This document shows, piece after piece, positions 20,840-28,547 of a DNA stretch of 44,152 bases (within the stretch, counting starts at the first letter, position 1; every line of letters starts with the position of its first letter). Made by a program: the position numbers and the translations under genes. Origin of the DNA: a virus; the IMG/VR virus record IMGVR_UViG_3300025771_000054, positions 1 through 44,152 of that record. The stretch is one strand, 5' to 3'. The notes beneath the pieces are model-generated. The model was not told the DNA's origin. It saw nothing but the letters and a program-made list of their open reading frames with translations, and ran no database searches.

Positions 20840-22037
20840 ATGTATTGTGCCATGGACACAAATTGAAGTGTGTGCAACAGGGTTTGTTAGACCTTGTGCA
20901 GAATACAAGTATGACTTTGTAAATGAAGATGGCAGTAAAACTGACTTAAATGATGCAAACACCACACTAGAAAGTGTATGGAACAATCATGAATATACTA
21001 GGTTAAGACAACAGTATATCAACGGCGAAGAACCCGATGGTTGTAGTAAATGCTTTACGCAAGAATCACAAGGAATATTGAGTAGACGTCAAAGAGAAAT
21101 GGAGGTGCATGGCAAACACTTGCACCTTATGAACTCATTAGATGCACCTAACCCTGTGTTGTTTGATGTTAAATTGGGCAATCACTGTAATCTACAATGT
21201 AAAATTTGCAATAGCGAATTTACAAAAAAATGGGAACAAACTGAACTAGAAATTTTTGGACAAGTTATTAATCCTAGCTACGGTAAAGATTGGGTAACAC
21301 AAAAACAAAACTGGGATAGCATTGTAAACATCAGTGAAAACTTAGAAGTGTTGTATCTCAGCGGTGGCGAACCTTTTTTGATCAACGATCACTACACGCT
21401 ATTAGATCATTTGATTGAAACCGATAGAGCAAAAAATATTTGGATCAAATTCCACACCAATGGCTCATTCAAACTTACAAATAGGCTGCTTGAAATATTT
21501 TCAAAGTTTCAAAGTATACAATTACATTACAGTATAGATGATGTAGGTGCTAATTATGAATATCAACGTCCTCCTGCAAAATGGAGAAGACTTGAAGAAA
21601 ATTTCAAACACGCTATGCAACAAGATGTTGATGTTAAAATTACATACACAGTAGGATTGCTTAACAGTTTGAGCGGCACAAACATGGAGAAATGGTGTGA
21701 TAGCATAGGATTTGATATAGATAATCTTGTGTGTAATTTTTTGCATGACCCAATTTTTTACAATATCAGTTTACTTGATAGGCAGCAAAAAAACTATTTG
21801 TTAGAACATTTAGGCACTGGTGTAATAGATAACGAAGTGCGAAAGTTCATGGAAACACAGCATCTAGAAGAAATAAAAAACAAAAATTGGCGAATAAATT
21901 CAAGAAAAGAACTTGACAACTTGCGTAAGTATGTTATAAGTAAGCTAGACAGTAAGAGCAAAGTGTCTCTTATGGATGTCAACCCTGTAATAGCAAAACT
22001 GGTGAACGCAAATGAAAACATGTGTCTTACAACGTAA
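20832..22037 (+). CDS. Radical SAM enzyme with SPASM/twitch-like N terminus
   Basis: A 401-residue protein. The N-terminal 100 residues hold Cys4, 14, 22, 71 and 74 (PWTQIEVCATGFVRPCAEYK, then CSKC), resembling a SPASM or twitch auxiliary cluster placed before the core. The radical SAM core has Cys119, 123 and 126 (NHCNLQCKICN) and the SGGEP motif near residue 177. Members of this type modify peptides or sugars and need electrons from flavodoxin or ferredoxin. It overlaps the copy-2 gene by eight bases. Similar proteins occur in T4-like marine phages, to my recollection. Confidence 0.83.
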   Translation: MRKCIVPWTQIEVCATGFVRPCAEYKYDFVNEDGSKTDLNDANTTLESVWNNHEYTRLRQQYINGEEPDGCSKCFTQESQGILSRRQREMEVHGKHLHLMNSLDAPNPVLFDVKLGNHCNLQCKICNSEFTKKWEQTELEIFGQVINPSYGKDWVTQKQNWDSIVNISENLEVLYLSGGEPFLINDHYTLLDHLIETDRAKNIWIKFHTNGSFKLTNRLLEIFSKFQSIQLHYSIDDVGANYEYQRPPAKWRRLEENFKHAMQQDVDVKITYTVGLLNSLSGTNMEKWCDSIGFDIDNLVCNFLHDPIFYNISLLDRQQKNYLLEHLGTGVIDNEVRKFMETQHLEEIKNKNWRINSRKELDNLRKYVISKLDSKSKVSLMDVNPVIAKLVNANENMCLTT

Positions 22038-22200
22038 CAAACGATCAATCACAGTAGATGTAACCAAAAACGGTGCTGTATTCAACGAATATGATATGTT
22101 GGATTTTGAAACCAGCAAAGAGTTTCACGATCGCAAAAAAGCTGAGAGCTATTTTCAAAGCCTTGTATATGCTGGTTACAAAGAGGCATTGGCATCATGA
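22012..22200 (+). CDS. Small conserved phage protein
   Basis: A 62-residue protein whose ATG lies inside the end of the radical SAM gene (26-base overlap). A beta-hairpin-like start (RSITVDVTKNGAVFNEYDML) is followed by an amphipathic helix (FHDRKKAESYFQSLVYAGY). It is coupled by ATGA to the next gene. Function unknown. Confidence 0.6.
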   Translation: MKTCVLQRNKRSITVDVTKNGAVFNEYDMLDFETSKEFHDRKKAESYFQSLVYAGYKEALAS

Positions 22201-22427
22201 AGATATATGATCTCACAGAAGAACAGTGCGACATGTTGGACCGACTTTGGGCATGTGATACTGTTGAAGAAATCTATGATATGTTCCAAACACTTGACGC
22301 AGACAAATTTAACATGGCATTGACACTACATCAGATGATGCTTGATGAAATTGTTGAAAAAGATAACGATCCAAACAACACAGTGGTAGCACGTAATATG
22401 TTGGCTGGTATAGGTGTCAAATGCTAG
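22197..22427 (+). CDS. Small acidic helical protein
   Basis: A 76-residue, acidic, all-helical protein with two Cys near residues 11 and 20 (EEQCDMLDRLWACDTVEEIY). ATGA overlap with the gene before and seven-base overlap with the gene after. No family recognised; similar small proteins accompany the next gene in T4-like marine phages, as far as I recall. Confidence 0.6.
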   Translation: MKIYDLTEEQCDMLDRLWACDTVEEIYDMFQTLDADKFNMALTLHQMMLDEIVEKDNDPNNTVVARNMLAGIGVKC

Positions 22428-22747
22428 ATGATCATGCAGCAAAATTATTTGCTAAAAATATAAACATGATGGTGCCATGGTATCTCATGGCATCATACGC
22501 ATACTATGAACAAGGTGATCCAATTTTCTCAGATGGCTTCTTTGACAATATGGGTAAAACAATGTTGGCAGTTTGGGATGACATTGAACACTTCCATAAA
22601 GAACATATCACTTTAGACGATTTGGAAGCAGGCACTTTCCTAGGAAAGTATCCAAGTCGTGTTGAAGGTGCGTTACAAAGTTTGCGTGAAGCATACTTCA
22701 CAAAAAACGGAACAGTCAGAAAAAAGCCCCTTATACAACAAGTTTGA
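22421..22747 (+). CDS. Conserved phage protein
   Basis: A 108-residue, mostly helical protein (MMVPWYLMASYAYYEQGDPI, then MGKTMLAVWDDIEHFHKEHI) with a polar tail (KYPSRVEGALQSL). The dense aromatic and His content suggests a compact helical bundle, perhaps metal-binding, but no motif is diagnostic. I associate it with conserved hypothetical proteins of T4-like marine phages. Confidence 0.68.
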   Translation: MLDDHAAKLFAKNINMMVPWYLMASYAYYEQGDPIFSDGFFDNMGKTMLAVWDDIEHFHKEHITLDDLEAGTFLGKYPSRVEGALQSLREAYFTKNGTVRKKPLIQQV

Positions 22748-22781
22748 TAAAACAAGTATATATAAGTTTACAGGAGGTAAC

Positions 22782-23960
22782 ATGGCAAAAGGTGTAGTTA
22801 AACGTAAAAAAACTAGGGCAGCACGTAAGTCTAACGAATGGGACCTAATCAAAGACGACTGGGGTTGGCAAAAAGCTCATTACTATATCCATTATGAAAT
22901 CGACAGTAAACAATGGTTAGTAAAAGTCAAAGAATATATCAAAGCAAACTATGATAAAAAAGTGGTTGCTAATATCAACAAGCTGCCGGACTGGAAAGTA
23001 GGCGGCAAAAGTCACTATGCTACAGCAGCACATTTTGAAACACATTGGCCAGATCGAGTTGTTGAAGGATACAAAGGCGCACTTGATCGTTGGATAATAG
23101 GATTGGCAGAAGAAGGTGCCAAAGTTGTAGAAGAAAAGAAAGCAGAAGAAAAAACCAAAAAGAATGTGTATGTGCCAAGCATACAAGAACGTATTCGTGA
23201 ACAAGCAATTGATGTGTGCGAAGACATAGACACATGGATGGATGGTTTTATCACCGACAAGAAAAACTTTGATCCAAAAGGTTTTGACTTTGCTAGACAT
23301 TTTGCCAAGCACAAAGTCACACAAGCACATGCTAGAAAAATCATGAGCTTTTATGCTGGCGAACTTGAAGAAGCAAGGGTAATACAAAAACTGCCCACAC
23401 CTGGTGAAATCAATCGCTGTAAGGACGAGTTTGAAAAAGACCAATTACAGCAGCTACGCGAAGGCTACAGCCACCTTACTAAAAAAGACGCTAAAGCATA
23501 CTTGACAGCATTAGAGCTGCTACACGGCGCTTGTAGCGTGGTTATAGACGCTGCTAAAGCAACACGTAAACCACGCAAGAAAGTAGCGCCAAGCAAAGAG
23601 AAGTTAGTAGCAAAAGTCAAGTATTGCGAAAAAGACGACAAACTACAATTGGTTAGTGTTAATCCGTTGGAATTGATTGGTGCTACAGAAATTTGGGTGT
23701 ATAACATCAAGACACGCAAACTGGGCAAATACATAGCAGATGAACATGCCACTATACAAGTTAAAGGCACCACACTTTTACACTACAATGAAAAAACCAG
23801 TATCCAAAAAACACTTCGCAAACCTGACGAAACACTCAAAGAGTTCAAAAAAGCGGGCAAGGTCCAATTGCGTAAATTCATGGATGAGATTAAAACGACA
23901 GATATTAAACTAAACGGTAGGCTTAACGCAGACACAATTATTCTAAAGGCAACACAATGA
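22782..23960 (+). CDS. Lys-rich conserved phage protein
   Basis: A 392-residue basic protein. The ATG at 22782 has a strong AGGAGG upstream; the longer frame from 22659 lies over the previous gene. The N terminus is basic (KRKKTRAARKS), the middle holds helical Lys/Glu-rich segments, and residues about 275-340 look like a beta-rich domain (KLQLVSVNPLELIGATEIWV). Interaction with nucleic acid or the ribosome is plausible from charge alone. It overlaps the DUF2693-like gene by four bases. Function unknown. Confidence 0.72.
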   Translation: MAKGVVKRKKTRAARKSNEWDLIKDDWGWQKAHYYIHYEIDSKQWLVKVKEYIKANYDKKVVANINKLPDWKVGGKSHYATAAHFETHWPDRVVEGYKGALDRWIIGLAEEGAKVVEEKKAEEKTKKNVYVPSIQERIREQAIDVCEDIDTWMDGFITDKKNFDPKGFDFARHFAKHKVTQAHARKIMSFYAGELEEARVIQKLPTPGEINRCKDEFEKDQLQQLREGYSHLTKKDAKAYLTALELLHGACSVVIDAAKATRKPRKKVAPSKEKLVAKVKYCEKDDKLQLVSVNPLELIGATEIWVYNIKTRKLGKYIADEHATIQVKGTTLLHYNEKTSIQKTLRKPDETLKEFKKAGKVQLRKFMDEIKTTDIKLNGRLNADTIILKATQ

Positions 23961-24292
23961 ACAAAGTAGCAGATACAGTAGCAGCTCTAAAAGGCATACC
24001 CACACGAGAAGAATTACAAAAACTACTGGTAGAAGAAGTGGTTTACATAACTTTTAAAAAACTAAACGGCGAAGAACGTAGAATGCAAAGCACACTTGTT
24101 CCAAGCATGTTGCCTCCAGCACAACGAGATGACAAGCTCAGCCAAACCAAAATTCGCAACTTAGAAGAAAAGGTATTTGTGGTTTGGTGTGTGGATCGCA
24201 GTGCTTGGCGCAGTTTCCGCTATGACAGAGTTACAGCAGTAGAAGTAGATCACCAGTATGGCAACGGACATGAGGATGGTGCCAACTATTAA
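23957..24292 (+). CDS. DUF2693-like (SH3-like) protein
   Basis: A 111-residue protein. EEVVYITFKKLNGEERRMQS, LVPSMLPPAQ and VFVVWCVDRSAWRSFRYDRV follow the pattern of the small phage DUF2693 family (R-M-x-x-T-L, V-x-D-x-x-x-x-W-R-S-F-R), thought to have an SH3-like or WYL-like fold. Function in the family is unknown. It is co-translated with the basic protein upstream (ATGA). Confidence 0.75.
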   Translation: MNKVADTVAALKGIPTREELQKLLVEEVVYITFKKLNGEERRMQSTLVPSMLPPAQRDDKLSQTKIRNLEEKVFVVWCVDRSAWRSFRYDRVTAVEVDHQYGNGHEDGANY

Positions 24293-24321
24293 ATATATAG
24301 ATAAACTCTAATATGACATAA

Positions 24322-24328
24322 TAAATAC
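24322..24328 (+). promoter_or_regulatory. T4-like late promoter box, leaderless arrangement
   Basis: TAAATAC followed by TGT and the ATG at 24332, in a short AT-rich gap with no ribosome site. Confidence 0.5.
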
Positions 24329-24331
24329 TGT

Positions 24332-24646
24332 ATGAAAAATATTACACTTGAAGCATTGGAGCGTCAAGTATTGTTATGGAACAGAGCAGCAATACTGGCG
24401 CCCATTTTTTTTACTGGCCTTCTTATGTTGGCTTGGCTATTCAGTTTTTGTAGCACACAAACACTGTTCTTCATTGCCTGTGGATTGTATTTTGTCACAG
24501 CAGTGATTTGGTGGTGGTGGACAATGAAAAGTATTCATATGTTAGTAAAGATTTTATCTAGCACAAACATCGGTATCAAAGAAGTAAGCAATGAACTTAA
24601 AAATATTCGAGAAGAACTAAAGGTTGACAACCAATCTGATAACTAG
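24332..24646 (+). CDS. Two-TM membrane protein with coiled-coil tail
   Basis: A 104-residue protein. Two hydrophobic helices (about 18-40 and 45-66, the second rich in Trp: VIWWWWTMK) precede a coiled-coil-like C terminus (NIGIKEVSNELKNIREEL). A small membrane protein with cytoplasmic helix such as this could be a holin-like or envelope protein, with no proof. It starts three bases after a TAAATAC box, while its own 3' end carries the early promoter of queD. Confidence 0.62.
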   Translation: MKNITLEALERQVLLWNRAAILAPIFFTGLLMLAWLFSFCSTQTLFFIACGLYFVTAVIWWWWTMKSIHMLVKILSSTNIGIKEVSNELKNIREELKVDNQSDN

Positions 24647-24652
24647 TATTAT
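24624..24652 (+). promoter_or_regulatory. Sigma-70 promoter of queD
   Basis: GGTTGACA (TTGACA 24624-24629), a 17-base spacer and TATTAT (24647-24652). The start near 24659 coincides with the first stem of the candidate riboswitch. Confidence 0.85.
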
Positions 24653-24659
24653 TAAACTA

Positions 24660-24718
24660 AGAGGACTAATGTGTTCGCCCCTCTATAAACATTCCGCACA
24701 CTCCAGTAGCCGAGGAGT
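24660..24718 (+). promoter_or_regulatory. Candidate preQ1-I-like riboswitch leader
   Basis: AGAGG (24660-24664) pairs with CCTCT (24680-24684), and the loop AATG (24668-24671) can pair with CATT (24690-24693) after an ATAAA spacer. This is the H-type pseudoknot plan of preQ1-I aptamers (AGAGG...CCTCTATAAA). Next, ACTCC (24700-24704) pairs with GGAGT (24714-24718), which covers the ribosome site of queD, so ligand could switch translation. QueD makes a preQ1 precursor, so the location fits. The pairing is short and unverified. Confidence 0.55.
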
Positions 24719-24723
24719 ATAAT

Positions 24724-25200
24724 ATGAGTTACTATAGCACGAAAACATATGGGCACAACATTGGATTGAGTGCCTGCTTTAGACAACCTAAAGCACATAG
24801 CCATTGTAAATTTTTACATGGATACAGTTTACAATTTAAATTTACGTTTGGAGCAAGTGAATTAGATGAACGCAACTGGGTTGTGGACTTTGGTGGATTA
24901 AAACCATTGAAGGCATGGCTTGAAGATACATTTGATCACAAAGTTGTATTGGATAATGATGATCCGGAAATGGCAACATTTGAATTGCTACAAGAAAAAG
25001 GACTAGCAGAACTTACACTCTTAGATGGTGTAGGAGTAGAAAAGTTTGCTTATCATGCATGGAAGTTTGCTAATGATCTTGTCAAAGAAATGACAGATAA
25101 TCGTTGCTGGTGCGAAAGTGTAGAATGTGCAGAGCATGGTGCTAACAGCGCAATTTATACACCTTTTCAAGTGCAGAAGATGTCTTTTGTAGATGGCTAA
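24724..25200 (+). CDS. queD: QueD / 6-pyruvoyl-tetrahydropterin synthase family protein
   Basis: A 158-residue protein. In bacteria QueD makes 6-carboxytetrahydropterin, an early step toward preQ0/preQ1 and queuosine. Cys28 and His32 lie in SHCKFLHGYSL, matching the catalytic Cys and first HGH ligand, but the second His of HGH is Tyr34. VVDFGGLK (53-60) and FDHKVVL (Asp71-His72) are conserved family motifs. The missing zinc ligand may be replaced by His25 or His27. No queC, queE or folE is seen nearby. Expression is under a sigma-70 promoter and a structured leader. It overlaps the glycosyltransferase gene by eight bases. Confidence 0.82.
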   Translation: MSYYSTKTYGHNIGLSACFRQPKAHSHCKFLHGYSLQFKFTFGASELDERNWVVDFGGLKPLKAWLEDTFDHKVVLDNDDPEMATFELLQEKGLAELTLLDGVGVEKFAYHAWKFANDLVKEMTDNRCWCESVECAEHGANSAIYTPFQVQKMSFVDG

Positions 25201-26020
25201 GAAATACAATCCGGGCGAAACTAAAGCACAACGCAAAGCTCGCAAAGCAATAGAAAAAACAGCTAAAGACTGCAATGCAGTTTTTGAGGATGCTACCAAG
25301 ATTGCTGAAACACCTAAACTAGATAAACATATTGTGTGTTTGAAATGGGGAACCAAGTATTCTGCAGACTATGTAAACAAACTCTATAACATGTGTAATC
25401 GACATAGCCAACAAACTTACCAGTTTCATTGTTTTACAGATAATGCTGCCGGTATACAAAATGGTGTATGTATTCATCCTTTGCCCAATATAGACAAGAT
25501 ACAAGGATGGTGGTTTAAGCCATGGTTTTTTAGCACCGAGTTGCCTATTAGAGGAACACTATTGTTTTTAGATCTCGATGTAGTCATATGTAACAATATA
25601 GATAGATTTTTTAACTTCGAACCAGAAAAAGATTTTGTGATAATTAGAGACTTCAATAGAAGTATTAGAGCAACATGGGATAGAGTCAACAGCAGTGTAT
25701 TTAGATTACGCATTGGCAGTAGAGCTCATCAATATCAAGATTTTTTAGATAACAAAGATCACAACATAAGACGTTTACCAGGGGACCAAGATTGGATGTA
25801 TAGAGGTGCAAGACCTTTTACATTTTGGCCAGATGAATGGGTGCGTAGTTATAAATGGGAAATGCGTGATAGGCGAGATTTAGAATTGCGTAACGGTGTT
25901 AGAGTATTCAAAAATATTGGCTATCCAAAAGTAGAAAAACAACAAAGTATTGCAGTATTTCATGGTAGACCAAATCCAGAGGATTGCAAAGATCCTTGGG
26001 TGATTGAGAACTGGCGATGA
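25193..26020 (+). CDS. Glycosyltransferase (GT-A type, DxD)
   Basis: A 275-residue protein. After a basic lead (KAQRKARKA) the GT-A core starts near residue 45 (HIVCLKWGTKYSADYV). LLFLDLDVVICNN contains Asp127-x-Asp129, the metal and sugar-nucleotide site; LPGDQDWMY and the C-terminal VFHGRPNP match the acceptor and metal-binding regions of GT8-like phage enzymes. It would transfer a sugar to virion protein, DNA or host glycan. It is co-transcribed with queD. Confidence 0.8.
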   Translation: MAKKYNPGETKAQRKARKAIEKTAKDCNAVFEDATKIAETPKLDKHIVCLKWGTKYSADYVNKLYNMCNRHSQQTYQFHCFTDNAAGIQNGVCIHPLPNIDKIQGWWFKPWFFSTELPIRGTLLFLDLDVVICNNIDRFFNFEPEKDFVIIRDFNRSIRATWDRVNSSVFRLRIGSRAHQYQDFLDNKDHNIRRLPGDQDWMYRGARPFTFWPDEWVRSYKWEMRDRRDLELRNGVRVFKNIGYPKVEKQQSIAVFHGRPNPEDCKDPWVIENWR

Positions 26021-26193
26021 ATAGAATGCAGGATTTTTTACTTTGGTATAAACATTTACGCAAAGAAGGTAGACGTATGTATGGCGATAATCAGGTTGAC
26101 TTAGCTTGGTATGTCAAGTATAATATGTTTAATTGTGTTTGTTGGGCATGGTATAACAGTAAGCACACCACATTAGATGGAAAATATAAATGA
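26017..26193 (+). CDS. 58-residue aromatic small protein
   Basis: An ATGA overlap at both ends (upstream stop at 26018-26020, downstream ATG at 26190) supports this short frame. The product is rich in Trp, Tyr and Asn (VDLAWYVKYNMFNCVCWAWY) with two Cys and a basic N terminus. It also contains the sigma-70 promoter for the next gene. No family recognised. Confidence 0.62.
   Translation: MNRMQDFLLWYKHLRKEGRRMYGDNQVDLAWYVKYNMFNCVCWAWYNSKHTTLDGKYK
26096..26124 (+). promoter_or_regulatory. Sigma-70 promoter of the UV endonuclease gene
   Basis: GGTTGACT (TTGACT 26096-26101), a 17-base spacer and a perfect TATAAT (26119-26124), inside the 58-residue ORF. Confidence 0.8.
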
Positions 26194-27293
26194 ATGATCT
26201 TAAATTTACAACCGCAGGCGATTACATGAAAAGTTTAGAAACTCCTAAACGTATAGGCTTTGCGTGTAAGTATTTGCATCATGACCAAACACAAAAGCCT
26301 AAGATACTAGAAGAACTACAACGCCCACTAACTGAGAAATGCACAACAGTAGCATGGCTAAATAGACAGAGTAAGGATGTTGCAGAACAACGACTATGGG
26401 ACATTATGGTCCATAACGCAGCGGCAGCAAAGAGGTTAGTAGAATATGTGGGAAGCCTTCCTCCAGAACTTCGTATGGTCCGATTGGGTAGCAATCAGCT
26501 TCCTTGTGCTACCGAGTCTAGCTGGATGTATTTTTGGTCTAAGCCTGACGTTGTTGAATACTGCGAAAGAGAATATTCAAAGGTTGGTGAGGCCGCAAGG
26601 CTTTTGGATGTCAGATTATCAATGCACCCAGGACAATTTACGGTGCTCGCCTCCGATAACGAGGAAATTGTAGAAAGGTCAATAGATGAGTTCGAATATC
26701 ACATCAATCTCGCGAGGTGGATGGGCTACGGTAAAAACTGGCAAGACTTCAAATGTAACGTCCACATCTCAGGACGCAAAGGTCCAGCCGGTATCATCGA
26801 CGTCCTTCCAAGACTGTCTCCAGAAGCACGAAACTGTATTACTATCGAAAATGACGAAAACAAGTGGGGTCTCGAAGCAAGCCTAGAACTAGCAGATCAT
26901 TGTGCATTGGTATTAGACATACACCATCACTGGGTAAACACAGGAGAGTATATAGAAGCAAATGACGATAGGATCAAGCGTATTATTGATAGCTGGCGTG
27001 GTGTTCGTCCTGCTATGCATTACAGCCTTTGCCGTCCGGAGTATCTCGAAGGACATAGATCAAATGTTAGACCAGATATGGAAAGACTTTTAGAAGCAGG
27101 CTACAAAAAACAAAAACTTAGAGCACATTCAGACTACTGCTGGAATGATGCGTGTAACGACTGGGCATTGTCCCATTGGGAATGGGCTGACATCATGGTA
27201 GAAGCTAAGATGAAGAACTTGGCAAGTGATCAATTATTACAAAGGTATTACATAAGTAAAGATCCGTTTATAGGTATACCTAACGCAGCATAA
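26190..27293 (+). CDS. uvsE: UV damage endonuclease UvdE/UvsE
   Basis: A 367-residue TIM-barrel endonuclease that nicks DNA 5' to UV photoproducts and other lesions. Family motifs appear in order: RIGFACKYL near residue 21, LPPELRMVRLGSNQ, LSMHPGQFTVLASDN, CNVHISGRKG, ITIENDENKWG, ALVLDIHHHWVN, RPAMHYSLCRPE, and the final RAHSDYCWND. The His, Glu and Asp residues of the trinuclear metal site are present. The C terminus runs past the barrel by some 40 residues. It has its own early promoter and is followed by a TAATG overlap into a sulfotransferase gene. It would give light-independent repair in surface waters. Confidence 0.93.
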   Translation: MNDLKFTTAGDYMKSLETPKRIGFACKYLHHDQTQKPKILEELQRPLTEKCTTVAWLNRQSKDVAEQRLWDIMVHNAAAAKRLVEYVGSLPPELRMVRLGSNQLPCATESSWMYFWSKPDVVEYCEREYSKVGEAARLLDVRLSMHPGQFTVLASDNEEIVERSIDEFEYHINLARWMGYGKNWQDFKCNVHISGRKGPAGIIDVLPRLSPEARNCITIENDENKWGLEASLELADHCALVLDIHHHWVNTGEYIEANDDRIKRIIDSWRGVRPAMHYSLCRPEYLEGHRSNVRPDMERLLEAGYKKQKLRAHSDYCWNDACNDWALSHWEWADIMVEAKMKNLASDQLLQRYYISKDPFIGIPNAA

Positions 27294-27889
27294 TGTTTGT
27301 AAATGACGAAAAAGGTATAATCATATCAGTGCCAATGAAATGTGGCACTGAAACTTTTGCAACAGCTTTACCAAAAGACTGGATAGATATTTACGCAAAC
27401 CCAAAATTTGATGAGATACCTTTATCAGCATTAGAAAAAACTCTAAAAGTATGTGAACTTACAAATAGAAATCTAAACGATTATACGCATTATGTAATTG
27501 TAAGACATCCTGTAAAATGGCTTGTAAGTGGATTTAGGTTCTTACAAAGTCTACAAAAGAATCCAAAACATTTTAAGTATCATACTAATTTTGAAAAGCA
27601 TCTACATGATGTATATTTAGAAAGAACACAAAATTATCAAGCATTTGATGGTTTCTGGAGCGATCATTGCAGTGTTATGCCAGATCAATATTGTGACGAA
27701 AATGCTATACCTATAAAGTTAGAAAATATTGATGAATTTTTTAAAACTTTTGATATATACAACATTCCATTATTAAACAAAACTAGTTCTCGGATACCAT
27801 ATCCTCGTTTAAATACTCTATCAAAAGATTTATTATATAAAATATCTGCTGATTATTGTAAAAGGTTTCATTATGTTATGGATATATAA
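27293..27889 (+). CDS. Sulfotransferase-family protein (copy 2 of 4)
   Basis: A 198-residue protein. ISVPMKCGTETFATAL near the N terminus is the 5'-phosphosulfate loop and HYVIVRHPVKWLVSGF supplies the 3'-phosphate-binding Arg and Ser of PAPS sulfotransferases. A third segment, WSDHCSVMPDQ, resembles the H-C-x-F/V-x-P motif of the other copies. The acceptor is unknown. It shares a base with the UvsE stop and overlaps copy 3 by 17 bases, so the two sulfotransferases are translated together. Confidence 0.8.
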   Translation: MFVNDEKGIIISVPMKCGTETFATALPKDWIDIYANPKFDEIPLSALEKTLKVCELTNRNLNDYTHYVIVRHPVKWLVSGFRFLQSLQKNPKHFKYHTNFEKHLHDVYLERTQNYQAFDGFWSDHCSVMPDQYCDENAIPIKLENIDEFFKTFDIYNIPLLNKTSSRIPYPRLNTLSKDLLYKISADYCKRFHYVMDI

Positions 27890-28547
27890 TTCAGATAATA
27901 AAGTGATAATTTGTGCACCTTGTAAAACAGCAAGCACAAGTTTAGAACACAGCTATCGTAAAGGAACTAACGGTGCTCTGGGATTGTATGGCAGAGAGGA
28001 TTTGAAATTTATCAATGATCGCATATCTCGCTTTGATAAATGCATACTATTAAGTAGAAATCCATATGATTGGTATATCAGTGGATATAGATGGATGAAG
28101 GCTGGAAAATTACCAGGAGGTTTTGATTATCCTAAATCGGTCAGCGTGTTAGAACATGTAAATTATGTTAAAGCATGGACATGGCATTTTCGTAACAAAT
28201 ACGTTCAAACATTTAATTTTGATGTTTCTATGATGTATGCCCAAAACAGAACAGGCTATAGTGATTCACAGTGGAAATCACACTGTGTTTTTAGTCCATA
28301 TTTTACCTACAACTATATCATTCCTCTTAGTTTAAGAGCCAAATGTTATATAGTAGATATAGAAAATCAACAACAGCATGTAAAGGCAATTAAAACAGTT
28401 GATGAAAGTTTAGAACTATTTAATTTAAATAAAAATAATGATATTACACAAGACGACATAAAATCAGAAATTACGCCTGAAGTAATTTCTGCTATTGATG
28501 ATATTATTTCATATGTCAAGGTGGAAAGGGAGGTAAATACCTTATGA
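27873..28547 (+). CDS. Sulfotransferase-family protein (copy 3 of 4)
   Basis: A 224-residue protein. VIICAPCKTASTSLEHSY is the PAPS loop; CILLSRNPYDWYISGYRW is the second cofactor motif; SHCVFSPYFTYNYI matches NHCIFSPTWIYKH of copy 1, so these two are the closest pair. The middle contains an aromatic stretch (HVNYVKAWTWHF). It overlaps copy 2 by 17 bases and the following gene by four. No TM; soluble cytoplasmic enzyme acting on phage or host glycans is the simplest reading. Confidence 0.75.
   Translation: MLWIYNSDNKVIICAPCKTASTSLEHSYRKGTNGALGLYGREDLKFINDRISRFDKCILLSRNPYDWYISGYRWMKAGKLPGGFDYPKSVSVLEHVNYVKAWTWHFRNKYVQTFNFDVSMMYAQNRTGYSDSQWKSHCVFSPYFTYNYIIPLSLRAKCYIVDIENQQQHVKAIKTVDESLELFNLNKNNDITQDDIKSEITPEVISAIDDIISYVKVEREVNTL
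28534..28540 (+). promoter_or_regulatory. T4-like late promoter box, leaderless arrangement
   Basis: TAAATAC followed by CTT and the ATG at 28544, inside the last codons of the sulfotransferase gene. GGTAAATACC is the same ten-base string as at 1424. Confidence 0.45.

Noticed and set aside
22659-22781. 41-residue N-terminal extension of the Lys-rich protein
   Set aside because: It overlaps the previous gene, and a strong AGGAGG sits directly before the ATG at 22782.
22735-22781. Sigma-70 promoter before the gene at 22782
   Set aside because: TTGATA and TATATA are present but only nine bases apart, which is not a working spacing.
26446-26886. Two plus-strand ORFs inside the UV endonuclease gene
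   Set aside because: They are out-of-frame shadows of a complete, motif-rich uvsE frame.
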